From Exiguobacterium aurantiacum (GTDB lineage Bacteria > Bacillota > Bacilli > Exiguobacteriales > Exiguobacteriaceae): a DNA stretch of 64,000 nt. A program made the position numbers and the translations under genes. The notes under the pieces were generated by a model, which was given only the letters and a program-made list of their open reading frames with translations, was not told the DNA's origin and made no database searches. Shown here in pieces: positions 35,133 through 43,065 of this stretch; position 1 is the first letter of the stretch; each line of letters opens with the position of its first letter. The DNA lies in NCBI RefSeq assembly GCF_001766415.1, contig NZ_MKXO01000001.1, positions 1-64,000 of the forward strand, given 5' to 3'.

Positions 35133-35378
35133 ATCGAACAATATAGGTAAGACGTTGAAAGAGCATAGTACGCGAACCCCCGAACGAGCACAGGGAGCAT
35201 CGGCCTAGATTGAGAGCTGATGCCGAGGTCGGCGCTGAATTCACTCTGGAGTCGTGTTGGAGACAACACCGAACTGGCATCCCGATACCGATGCTCTCAA
35301 GTGGGCCTGATCGGCCAAGTAGGGTGGTACCGCGTTTATTCGTCCCTTCAGTCATCGACTGAAGGGACTTTTTTTGTA
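35133..35378 (+). promoter_or_regulatory. T-box leader of pheST
   Basis: The specifier TTC (Phe) is at 35240-35242 in GCTGAATTCACTCTGGAG. The T-box core AAGTAGGGTGGTACCGCG is at 35318-35334. The terminator GTCCCTTCAGT / ACTGAAGGGAC (35342-35368) is followed by eight T. Uncharged tRNA-Phe should stabilise the antiterminator. Confidence 0.95.
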
Positions 35379-35393
35379 GAGGAGGAAACATTG

Positions 35394-36416
35394 ATGAAAG
35401 AACAGTTAGAACAATTACAACGTGAGGCCCTTCAAGAAATTGAAACGGCGTCATCACAAAAAACGTTGAACGACGTCCGGATTAAGTATTTAGGTAAAAA
35501 AGGCCCGATGACCGAAGTATTGCGCGGGATGGGCAAGTTGTCCGCCGAAGAGCGCCCGGTCGTCGGTGAACTCGCCAACACGGTGCGAACGACGATTCAA
35601 GAGGTGTTAGAGGCACGGATCGAGGACGTGAAGGCGGTCGAGCTCGAAGCGAAACTCGCAGCCGAGACGATCGATGTCACGCTCCCTGGTCGAACGGCAC
35701 TTCCGGGACATAGCCACTTGCTGCAACAAATTGTCGACGAGATGGAAGACTTGTTCGTCGGTCTCGGGTATACGATTGCCGAAGGCCCAGAAGTCGAAAC
35801 CGATCTGTACAACTTTGAAATGTTGAACTTGCCGAAAGATCATCCGGCACGTGACATGCAGGACTCGTTCTACATCACGGACGAGACGCTTCTGCGGACG
35901 CATACGTCGCCGGTGCAAGCACGGACGATGCTCGAAGCGGACGGGAAACCGATTCGCATCATTTGTCCGGGCAAAGTGTACCGTCGTGACGAAGATGATG
36001 CGACCCATTCACACCAGTTCATGCAAATCGAGGGACTCGTCGTCGATGAGCATATCTCGATGGCCGACTTGAAAGGCACGCTTGAAGTGTTCGTCAAGCA
36101 ACTGTTCGGCGAGACACGAGAAATCCGGCTTCGTCCAAGTTTCTTCCCATTCACAGAGCCGTCCGTTGAAGTCGATATCTCATGCTTCAAGTGTGGCGGC
36201 AAAGGCTGTAACGTCTGTAAAGGGACAGGGTGGATTGAAATTCTTGGAGGCGGGATGGTCCATCCGCGCGTCCTCGAGATGGCAGGCTATGACGCGACGA
36301 AAATGTCTGGCTTTGCTTTCGGGATCGGTGTCGAACGGATGGCGATGCTCAAACACGGTGTCGATGATATTCGTCACTTCTATACAAACGACTTACGTTT
36401 CATCGAGCAATTCTAA
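35394..36416 (+). CDS. pheS: Phenylalanyl-tRNA synthetase alpha subunit
   Basis: 340 residues from ATG 35394 (GAGGAGGAAA upstream); upstream in-frame codons belong to the T-box leader. N-terminal coiled coil (1-85) that contacts tRNA, then class II core: motif 2 around [18 protein letters not shown], zinc-like Cys pairs [17 protein letters not shown], and motif 3 [14 protein letters not shown]. Works as an alpha2beta2 complex with PheT encoded 12 bases downstream. Confidence 0.97.
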   Translation: MKEQLEQLQREALQEIETASSQKTLNDVRIKYLGKKGPMTEVLRGMGKLSAEERPVVGELANTVRTTIQEVLEARIEDVKAVELEAKLAAETIDVTLPGRTALPGHSHLLQQIVDEMEDLFVGLGYTIAEGPEVETDLYNFEMLNLPKDHPARDMQDSFYITDETLLRTHTSPVQARTMLEADGKPIRIICPGKVYRRDEDDATHSHQFMQIEGLVVDEHISMADLKGTLEVFVKQLFGETREIRLRPSFFPFTEPSVEVDISCFKCGGKGCNVCKGTGWIEILGGGMVHPRVLEMAGYDATKMSGFAFGIGVERMAMLKHGVDDIRHFYTNDLRFIEQF

Positions 36417-36428
36417 GGAGGATCATAC

Positions 36429-38804
36429 ATGTTATTATCGAAAAAATGGTTGAACCAATATATCGACGTCTCAGACTTGAGCGGGCAAGCGTTAGGCGAT
36501 TTGATCACGAAAAACGGAATTGAAGTCGAGAGCGTGACAGACCGCTCTGAAGGATTGAAAGGTCTTGTCGTCGGACACGTCCTTTCATGCGCGAAACATC
36601 CAGAGGCTGACAAGTTGAACGTGACAACGGTCGACGTCGGTGACGACAGCCCTGTCCAAATCGTCTGTGGGGCACCGAACGTCGCGCCCGGACAACATGT
36701 CATCGTCGCAAAAGTCGGCGCAAGACTACCTGGCCTTAAAATCAAAAAAGCAAAACTTCGTGGCGTCGAGTCGCAAGGCATGATCTGTTCGCTCGAAGAA
36801 CTCGGTTTCGAGAAAAAACAGATTCGCGAAGACGAACAGGACGGCATCCATACGTTCCGGGAAGAAGTTGAAGTCGGAGCGGATGTCATCAGCTTGCTCG
36901 ATCTCGATGACGAAGTGATTGAACTCGGATTGACGCCGAACCGTTCGGACTGCCTTAGCCTATACGGCATCATTCATGAAGTCGCGGCGATTTTAGAACG
37001 CCCGTATACGTTGCCAGCAGCCGATGTCGAAACGGATACGCCGAACGACGTGTCTGTGCGACTCGAGACAGACAACTGCACGTACTACGCGACGCGTCGC
37101 GTCGACGGGGTAACGATTGGCGAGTCGCCACAGTGGTTGAAAAACGTCTTGATCGCGGAAGGTGTGCGCCCGATCAATAACGTGGTCGATGTGACGAACT
37201 ACGTCATGCTCGAACTCGGTCAACCGCTCCATGCGTTTGACACGTCTAAGCTCGGCCGTATCATTTTGGTTCGCCAAGCCCAGGACGGAGAAGAAATCGT
37301 CACACTTGACGATGCGACGCGCACACTCGATTCGTCGATGATGGTCATTACCGATGGACAACATCCGGTCGCAATTGCTGGAGTGATGGGCGGAGCGAAT
37401 ACCGAAGTCGACGCGACGACGACGAGCATCATCCTGGAGTCGGCTTACTTCACGCCGGCCTCGGTCCGGAAGACGAGCCGCACGCTCGGTCTTCGTTCTG
37501 ATTCAAGCGCCCGTTTCGAAAAAGGAGTCGATCCGGAACGTTTACTCCTCGCGCTTGACCGTGCCGCTGCATTGATCGTCAACGTGAGCGGCGGAACAAT
37601 CAGTGAGCCGGTCATCGCCGGAAGCAAAGCGTCCGACGCCCGCACGATTGACGTGTCGATTGATTATATTAACCATCGACTCGGGATGGACCTCGACCAA
37701 ACGACGATTAAACATATTCTAAAGCGGCTCGGGTTAGACGTGACAGGAGACGAAGCGTTGACGGTTCACGTCCCGTCGCGGCGACCGGACCTAGAAGTGC
37801 CGGCTGATATTACGGAAGAAGTGGCGCGACTATACGGATACGACAGCCTTCCATCGACGCTCCCGGCATCGCAGTCGAAAGGCTACCTGCCAAAAGACAA
37901 CGTACTCCGTCGTCAAGTGCGCCGCGTCCTTCAAGGGACGGGCTTGTCACAAGCGATCACGTACTCGCTCACGAGCGAGCTTCATGCATCACGGTTCGAC
38001 GGTGAGGGAGCGACGACAGTCCGACTCGCCATGCCGATGAGCGAGGAGCGTTCGGTGTTACGGACATCACTCGTTCCGGGATTGCTTGAAGCGGCCCGTT
38101 ATAACACGGCGCGTCAACAAGCGAACGTCCGTCTATTTGAGACAGGACGGGTGTACGTAGAGCACGGAGAAACGTTGCCACGCGAAACGGAACGCGTCGC
38201 GGGCGTAGTGACAGGACTTTGGTACGATCACCGTTCGCAAGGAACACGCATCCCGGTCGATTACTTCGTCGCGAAAGGCATCGTCGATACACTGATGCGT
38301 TCGCAACGCATCGACGTGACGTACGAAGCGGCCGTCATTTCAGACATGCACCCTGGCCGCACGGCGAATGTTCTCGTCGCGGGGAACGTCATCGGATACG
38401 TCGGGCAAGTCCATCCGGCCGTATCGAAAGACGTATACGGCTTGAAAGAAGTTTACGTCTTCGAGCTCGACCTTGGCGCATTGAAGTCTGAAGCGATGCT
38501 CGTCTATCAAGACGTACCACGTTACCCATCGATTTCGCGAGATCTTGCGCTCGTATTGAAGCGTGACATTCCGGCCGGTCAAGTCGAGGCGACGATCAGA
38601 CAAGCGGCGGGTCCGCTCTTGATCGAGCTTGCTCTGTTCGACGTCTACACGGGCGATAACGTCGGTGAAGCGGAGAAGTCGATTGCCTTCTCGCTCAAAT
38701 ATCAAGATCCGACGCGGACACTTCTTGATGAAGAAGTGACAGCGTCGTATGATGCAATCATCGAAGCAGTCAAAACCAAATACGGCGCAGAAGTACGCGC
38801 TTAA
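36429..38804 (+). CDS. pheT: Phenylalanyl-tRNA synthetase beta subunit
   Basis: 791 residues. Order: N-terminal part with a tRNA-binding OB domain (about 40-150; LVVGHVLSCAKHPEADKLNVTTVDVG), B3/B4 editing domain (about 210-390), B5 domains, catalytic-like domain (about 470-680) and C-terminal ferredoxin-like anticodon domain (YPSISRDLALVL). AAGGAGG precedes the ATG. Same transcript as pheS. Confidence 0.97.
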   Translation: MLLSKKWLNQYIDVSDLSGQALGDLITKNGIEVESVTDRSEGLKGLVVGHVLSCAKHPEADKLNVTTVDVGDDSPVQIVCGAPNVAPGQHVIVAKVGARLPGLKIKKAKLRGVESQGMICSLEELGFEKKQIREDEQDGIHTFREEVEVGADVISLLDLDDEVIELGLTPNRSDCLSLYGIIHEVAAILERPYTLPAADVETDTPNDVSVRLETDNCTYYATRRVDGVTIGESPQWLKNVLIAEGVRPINNVVDVTNYVMLELGQPLHAFDTSKLGRIILVRQAQDGEEIVTLDDATRTLDSSMMVITDGQHPVAIAGVMGGANTEVDATTTSIILESAYFTPASVRKTSRTLGLRSDSSARFEKGVDPERLLLALDRAAALIVNVSGGTISEPVIAGSKASDARTIDVSIDYINHRLGMDLDQTTIKHILKRLGLDVTGDEALTVHVPSRRPDLEVPADITEEVARLYGYDSLPSTLPASQSKGYLPKDNVLRRQVRRVLQGTGLSQAITYSLTSELHASRFDGEGATTVRLAMPMSEERSVLRTSLVPGLLEAARYNTARQQANVRLFETGRVYVEHGETLPRETERVAGVVTGLWYDHRSQGTRIPVDYFVAKGIVDTLMRSQRIDVTYEAAVISDMHPGRTANVLVAGNVIGYVGQVHPAVSKDVYGLKEVYVFELDLGALKSEAMLVYQDVPRYPSISRDLALVLKRDIPAGQVEATIRQAAGPLLIELALFDVYTGDNVGEAEKSIAFSLKYQDPTRTLLDEEVTASYDAIIEAVKTKYGAEVRA

Positions 38805-38810
38805 CAGACA

Positions 38811-38846
38811 ACAGCGATTCCCTTTATTGTGGGAATCGCTGTTTTT
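38811..38846. terminator. Two-way terminator between pheT and the EIIC-like gene
   Basis: ACAGCGATTCCC pairs with GGGAATCGCTGT around an 8-base loop, followed by T5. It serves both convergent genes. Confidence 0.88.
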
Positions 38847-38851
38847 AGAAT

Positions 38852-39865
38852 TCATTGAACTTCAAGCGCCAAGTCACCGAACTTCGTCCAACCGACGAGG
38901 CAAGTCACTTTGTAAAGAAGGAACGTGATGACAGCCGGTAAGATGACGCCGGTGCCGACGAAGACGAGAAACGCTTCCATACCCTGTGCGGCAAGGATAT
39001 TGAGCGGGGCGATCATTGAGTTCAAGCCGAGCCCGGCAATCTCATACGGCACCTCGAGTGAGAACCAAAGCGTCGCGATCGGAGCGCTGATCATGGCGGC
39101 GATGAACGGCGGCATGACGACCCGTGGATTTTTGACGACGTTCGGGAACTGGACTTTCGGTGTGACGAAAAACGATGCGACCAAGCCGCCGGGGTCGGTT
39201 TGGCGATAAGCCATGAGCGTGAAGCCGACGAATTGGGCGGTGCAGCCGATCAAGGCAGCAGCACTCGCGACCGGGTCGAGCTGAAGCGCGATCGCAAGCG
39301 CGGCTGATGAGGCAGGTGACATGAGCATGACGCTGAAGACGAGGGCGATGACGAGTGACGTTGCGATCGGTGATGTGTTGACCGACGAAGTGATGCTCGC
39401 GCTGATCGAGTTGATGAGCGGTGTCGTGACGGCAGCGGCACCGACACCGACGATGCCTCCGCCGAGCACGGCCGTGACCGGGACGACCATCATATCGAAC
39501 TTCGTCTTACCGAGGACACGTTTGCCTAACCAGACGGCCGCAGCTGCAGCAATCAAGGCACTGATCGGTTGACCGGGGACGAGGACAAGCCCGCTCTCCG
39601 TCGCTTGAAGGGCCGCACCCCCGACGGTCGCCGCAATCATCGAACTGAATAAGATGAGGGTGTTGCCGCCGAGCTGATAGGCGACTCCGGCACCGAGCGC
39701 CGGGGCGAGCAGTGACTTCGCGACTTGTCCGATCAAGACGAGCGTCTCGATTCCGGCCATCTTACCGATCGTTTCAATCAAGAGTCCGACCCCGAGTGTG
39801 ACGAGGACGGCGCTAGCCATCCCTGCTGATATTTTGATCATCCGATCCATTGCGTACTGTTTCAC
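38852..39865 (-). CDS. EIIC-like membrane transporter (PTS_EIIC_2 type)
   Basis: 337 residues from GTG 39865, nine bases after GAGGAG; ATGs at 39874 and 39871 overlap that site. About nine membrane spans rich in Gly/Ala, with GVAYQLGGNTLILFSSMIAATVGGAA, GQPISALIAAAAAVWLGKRVLG and a C-terminal span pair. The sequence fits the PTS_EIIC_2 family, annotated as sugar PTS IIC but with no EIIA or EIIB gene nearby, so the PTS role is unproven. It is preceded by a leader peptide and transcription attenuator. Confidence 0.78.
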   Translation of the reverse strand: MKQYAMDRMIKISAGMASAVLVTLGVGLLIETIGKMAGIETLVLIGQVAKSLLAPALGAGVAYQLGGNTLILFSSMIAATVGGAALQATESGLVLVPGQPISALIAAAAAVWLGKRVLGKTKFDMMVVPVTAVLGGGIVGVGAAAVTTPLINSISASITSSVNTSPIATSLVIALVFSVMLMSPASSAALAIALQLDPVASAAALIGCTAQFVGFTLMAYRQTDPGGLVASFFVTPKVQFPNVVKNPRVVMPPFIAAMISAPIATLWFSLEVPYEIAGLGLNSMIAPLNILAAQGMEAFLVFVGTGVILPAVITFLLYKVTCLVGWTKFGDLALEVQ

Positions 39866-39897
39866 TTCCATCATCTCCTCTATATGTGTTACTCCAA

Positions 39898-40087
39898 TAA
39901 AAAAACCTATCCTGATTGGATAGGCGCGTCGGTCATACCATGAGCGCCTCGTCCGAAACCATCGAAACAAGGGCCCAAAAATTCGTCTCGGTCAGCGAGT
40001 CGATTTTTCAGTCCCTCAGTCGAATAATAATCAGTAGGCCGTTATGTAATGGTGTACGCATCGTCGCCAGCTCCTCTGTTCAAGATT
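39898..40087 (-). promoter_or_regulatory. Attenuator leader of the EIIC-like gene
   Basis: On the minus strand the RNA starting near 40087 first codes a 17-residue peptide (40061-40008). It then can form AAAAATCG...CGAATTTTT with an inner CTCG/CGAG hairpin, GGCGC...GCGCC, and finally CCTATCC-AATCA-GGATAGG followed by seven or eight U (39924-39898). The last is an intrinsic terminator 33 bases before the GTG start. The GCGCC arm shares two bases with the terminator stem, so the two hairpins compete. Confidence 0.65.
40008..40061 (-). CDS. Putative 17-residue leader peptide
   Basis: ATG 40061 follows a strong GAGGAG site by 9 bases and encodes MRTPLHNGLLIIIRLRD, ending in TGA at 40008. It carries consecutive LLIII codons and, two residues before the end, an Arg-Leu-Arg pattern. 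It sits inside an attenuator. Real translation is inferred from the ribosome site and position only. Confidence 0.55.
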   Translation of the reverse strand: MRTPLHNGLLIIIRLRD

Positions 40088-40093
40088 TTTCTA

Positions 40094-40122
40094 AGAGTAA
40101 CACGATATTTTTCAATAATCAA
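40094..40122 (-). promoter_or_regulatory. Promoter of the attenuator leader
   Basis: Minus-strand TTGATT (40122-40117), a 17-bp spacer and TACTCT (40099-40094). Confidence 0.65.
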
Positions 40123-40165
40123 TATTTTCTGAAAACTTTCTGAAAAATATTTTTTCCACAGACGA

Positions 40166-40207
40166 AAACAGAGACCCGCTTCCGTTTAAGGAAGTGAGTC
40201 TCTGTTT
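40166..40207. terminator. Terminator after the alpha/beta hydrolase
   Basis: AAACAGAGAC (40166-40175) pairs with GTCTCTGTTT (40198-40207), with inner GCTTCC/GGAAG pairing. On the minus strand it ends in a T-rich tail. Beyond it, 40210-40219 is the 3' end of the hydrolase gene. Confidence 0.75.
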
Positions 40208-40219
40208 AACGGTATAGAC

Positions 40220-41032
40220 TTAAGACGTACTGGCTGCCAGTAAACCGACTTGTTGATCGATGAAGTCCATTGAAATGGAATTGAACGTATCGGGTTGATC
40301 GACGTTGACGACATGCCCCGAATCGTGGACGACTTGGACGTGTGCTGTCGGTTGATGCTTCGCCGTTCGTTCGACGGCCTCAAGGAACATGTAATCCTCG
40401 TCGCCCATAATGTAGAGGATGGGGACGGATGTTTGGATTGAAGTGAAGTGACGCAGCAGCGGATTCATGTTTTCCGTCATCTTGAACCAACGGATGAACT
40501 CGCGTTGGCACAAATTGGCCGCGTCGCGCACGAACATCATCCGCGATTTTTTATGCCGTTTCTTCGGCAACAAGATCCAAGCGAATAGTTGATACAGCCA
40601 CATGTAAGGCACGAAACTTTGCATGAGGCTGCCGAGCCGGATGAGTAAGGTCGAGCGGACGTTGAACTTGACGATCGCACCACCTAAGACGACAGAGGCG
40701 ATGCGGTCGGGGTGATGCTCGAACATCGCTTGGATGACGATCGTCCCGAGCGATAGCCCGACCATATGGCCTTTTTCAATATTTAAATAGTTCATCACTT
40801 CGACGACGTCTTCGACGACGACATCGAGCGTGTAGGCGTTGAGTGGTTGATTCAAAGATTGTTCTTCGTTATATGAGCCGCCATGACCGCGGAGGTCGAG
40901 CAGCAAGACGTTATATTTCTTTCGAAATGGACGAATTTGACGATACCAGTGAGATAGACTCCCGCCTGCGCCATGTATGAAGATGACCCAAGGATGGTCG
41001 TCGCTTAATGTGTACGTTTTATAATGCAACAT
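40220..41032 (-). CDS. Alpha/beta hydrolase
   Basis: 270 residues. Complete triad: oxyanion loop FIHGAGGSLSHW (17-28), nucleophile elbow GLSLG (Ser about 94), Asp in IMGDEDYMF, His in HDSGHVVNVD. A basic, hydrophobic cap region lies at about 130-175 (LLPKKRHKKSRMM), suggesting a membrane-near or lipid-like substrate, but none can be named. GGGGGATAGCGTTC precedes ATG 41032. Confidence 0.85.
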   Translation of the reverse strand: MLHYKTYTLSDDHPWVIFIHGAGGSLSHWYRQIRPFRKKYNVLLLDLRGHGGSYNEEQSLNQPLNAYTLDVVVEDVVEVMNYLNIEKGHMVGLSLGTIVIQAMFEHHPDRIASVVLGGAIVKFNVRSTLLIRLGSLMQSFVPYMWLYQLFAWILLPKKRHKKSRMMFVRDAANLCQREFIRWFKMTENMNPLLRHFTSIQTSVPILYIMGDEDYMFLEAVERTAKHQPTAHVQVVHDSGHVVNVDQPDTFNSISMDFIDQQVGLLAASTS

Positions 41033-41104
41033 GAACGCTATCCCCCAAAAGTTTTTAAGTTCATTGAACCATAAAATAAATATAACATATCTTTGAAGTG
41101 AGAA

Positions 41105-42016
41105 CTATCGTTTCTGCTCGCATAAACGCATCGCTTTTTTCGTGTTCGCGAAGTGAACTTTAGCGATATCGTTCAAACGTTCTTGACCGTAGCGAAGGAT
41201 CAAGGTCGCGGCCACTTGATCGACTTTCGCTCCGGCCCCTTTCGGTAACGTGACACCGAGTGTCGCGCTCAATTTGTCCATCTCTTTCAAGAAAAAAGCG
41301 CGGGCGAGGATCGAGGCCGCGGCGACGGCGACGTGGAGGCCTTCCGCTTTCGTCGAGAAGTAGACATCGTCTTTGACGATATCGGTCTCAGAACTCAAAT
41401 GTTTGTAGTAGACGGCTTTTTCAGCGAACTGGTCGATTAGAATCGCTTCTGGCGTCTCGTCTAACTTTTTCAAGAGCGCCGACAACGCCGCGTTGTGGGC
41501 GATCGCAGTCATCTTCCCTTGCGTCATCGTCCGTTGCATTTTGTTGTACGTCGGGTTGTGCAGCGTCGCTTTCTGGTAGGGAATCGTGACGTGCAAATCT
41601 TTAGCGATGCGTAAAATATCTTTATCGGTAAGCAATTTAGAATCTTTGACGCCGAGTTCTTTGACGAGGGCAATCTTTTCCTTCGGGACGTAGGCGGCGA
41701 CGACGACGAGCGGACCGAAATAATCGCCTTTCCCGACTTCATCGCTCCCGATGACGGACCAATCGGAAAAACCGGCCGGTAACGTATGTTTTGGACCGGA
41801 CGTTTCCTTTTTGATGGAATCTCCCCATTTGGCCGCCTCTTCATCCGCAGCCCGACCTTGAAACATGACTTTTCCCGAATTGTACACGGTGATCACACAG
41901 TGGGGCGTCTTGGCACTGAAGCGAGCGTGTGGTGGCGGATTGACCGCGTGAGCGCGATAGCTCTGGATTAATTGTTCTTGAGCCGCGGTCGATAGTTTGA
42001 TGACTTGATTGCCCAA
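41105..42016 (-). CDS. rnhC: Ribonuclease HIII
   Basis: 303 residues from TTG 42016, eight bases after GAAAGGAAG. The frame is open much farther upstream (to 42265) but would then run into the divergent gene at 42140. Removes RNA from RNA-DNA hybrids. N-terminal TBP-like substrate domain (to about 90), then the RNase H2/3 core with SDEVGKGDYFGPLVV, the second acidic ligand in VKDSKLLTD, ILIDQFAEK and an AAASILAR segment. In Bacillus it follows pheST. Confidence 0.92.
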   Translation of the reverse strand: MGNQVIKLSTAAQEQLIQSYRAHAVNPPPHARFSAKTPHCVITVYNSGKVMFQGRAADEEAAKWGDSIKKETSGPKHTLPAGFSDWSVIGSDEVGKGDYFGPLVVVAAYVPKEKIALVKELGVKDSKLLTDKDILRIAKDLHVTIPYQKATLHNPTYNKMQRTMTQGKMTAIAHNAALSALLKKLDETPEAILIDQFAEKAVYYKHLSSETDIVKDDVYFSTKAEGLHVAVAAASILARAFFLKEMDKLSATLGVTLPKGAGAKVDQVAATLILRYGQERLNDIAKVHFANTKKAMRLCEQKR

Positions 42017-42139
42017 AGTGAGCACTTCCTTTCTTAACGTTCGCAAATTTATCTTACATTTTTTTCGCGCATTTTGAAACCAATGATTCAATTGATACGT
42101 ATGAATGAGTGAGTAGAAAAGAAGTGAGGTGAGACGGAG

Positions 42140-42541
42140 ATGTGGTGGCGCGATGACACGGACCAAGATGAGGCAGAGTTCCTCTATAAACATATTCTCG
42201 AGCTCGAGGCCAGGATCGCCAAACTGGTTGCCCATCAAGTCAGGGTGCGTCGCCTGCTGATGCAAGAGTCGTCGGAGGCGGCGACAGAGCAGATTATTAC
42301 GTTACAGGGCGAAGTCGATCACTATTTAAAACTACTGCGTCAGGAACGGCTCGAAGAGGTTGACCGGTATGATCGGTTAAACCTTGAACGAACGCTTGGC
42401 CGCGTGCGGAAGGCGGTACAGTATCCGACCCGGCCGTTATCGGAATGGGATACGATTGAACAGGCACTCGCACTTGAAGTCGAACATTTGCGACGTGTGC
42501 TCGCATATGAACAACAGCGCCGCACCGAGGAGGGATGGTAA
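42140..42541 (+). CDS. Coiled-coil protein of unknown function
   Basis: 133 residues, nearly all predicted helix with Leu/Glu/Arg heptads (FLYKHILELEARIAKLVAHQVRVRRLL; LQGEVDHYLKLLRQERLEEV). No membrane segment. Not recognised. Site AAGTGAGGTGAG before ATG 42140. Its TAA overlaps the ATG of the NfeD gene by one base, so it is translationally coupled to a flotillin operon and may work with it. Confidence 0.7.
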   Translation: MWWRDDTDQDEAEFLYKHILELEARIAKLVAHQVRVRRLLMQESSEAATEQIITLQGEVDHYLKLLRQERLEEVDRYDRLNLERTLGRVRKAVQYPTRPLSEWDTIEQALALEVEHLRRVLAYEQQRRTEEGW

Positions 42542-43062
42542 TGGAATCGTTAGATCAACTGTACTGGTGGGTACTCATCATTGCCGGTCTCGGTACATTT
42601 TTATACATGCTGTTCTCGGACGCGTTCGATTTCTTCGAAGGCTGGTTCAATCCGGCCGTCATCCTCTCTTTCCTGGCGCTCGGGGCAGGGATCGGGTTAA
42701 TCTTGAACGCGCTCGCCCATGTGTCGCCGATGATCGGTCTCGCGGTGGCGCTCGCCGGCTCATTCGCGCTCACGACGTTACTATACTTGTTCGTCCTCCT
42801 ACCGCTGTCAAATGCGGAAGAGTCGATTGGTATGACTGATGAGTCGCTCGTCGGATTGGTCGGGCGATTGACCGTCCCCGTCCCGGAAGGCGGTTACGGT
42901 GAAGTGCTCGTCGAGTCGGTCGTCGGTTCGATTTTGAAGACGGCACAAAGTATTGACGGGAAAGCGATTCCGAGTGATCGTCGAGTCGTCATCATCGAAG
43001 TACAACGAAATATCGCGGTCGTCATGGAATATGACGAACCCACTATTCGAAAGGAGCAATAA
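42541..43062 (+). CDS. NfeD-family membrane protein (YuaF-like)
   Basis: 173 residues from ATG 42541 (site GAGGAGGG). Two or three membrane spans (about 10-28, 40-58, 63-85), then a soluble OB-fold domain of NfeD type (LVGLVGRLTVPVPEGGYGEVLVE...VIEVQRNIAVVMEY). NfeD proteins partner flotillin-like proteins in membrane microdomains. The flotillin gene follows after three bases. Confidence 0.85.
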   Translation: MESLDQLYWWVLIIAGLGTFLYMLFSDAFDFFEGWFNPAVILSFLALGAGIGLILNALAHVSPMIGLAVALAGSFALTTLLYLFVLLPLSNAEESIGMTDESLVGLVGRLTVPVPEGGYGEVLVESVVGSILKTAQSIDGKAIPSDRRVVIIEVQRNIAVVMEYDEPTIRKEQ

Positions 43063-43065
43063 TGT

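Noticed and set aside
38852-39970. Start of the EIIC-like protein at 39970
   Set aside because: The first 35 codons lie across the attenuator terminator and are basic, not membrane-like; the ribosome site points to 39865.
39898-40087. T-box identity for the EIIC leader
   Set aside because: No GGGTGGTACC-type core is present; the small frame with its own ribosome site explains the layout better.
42017-42265. 83-residue N-terminal extension of RNase HIII
   Set aside because: It would overlap the divergent gene at 42140, lacks a ribosome site, and the TTG at 42016 gives the normal family length.
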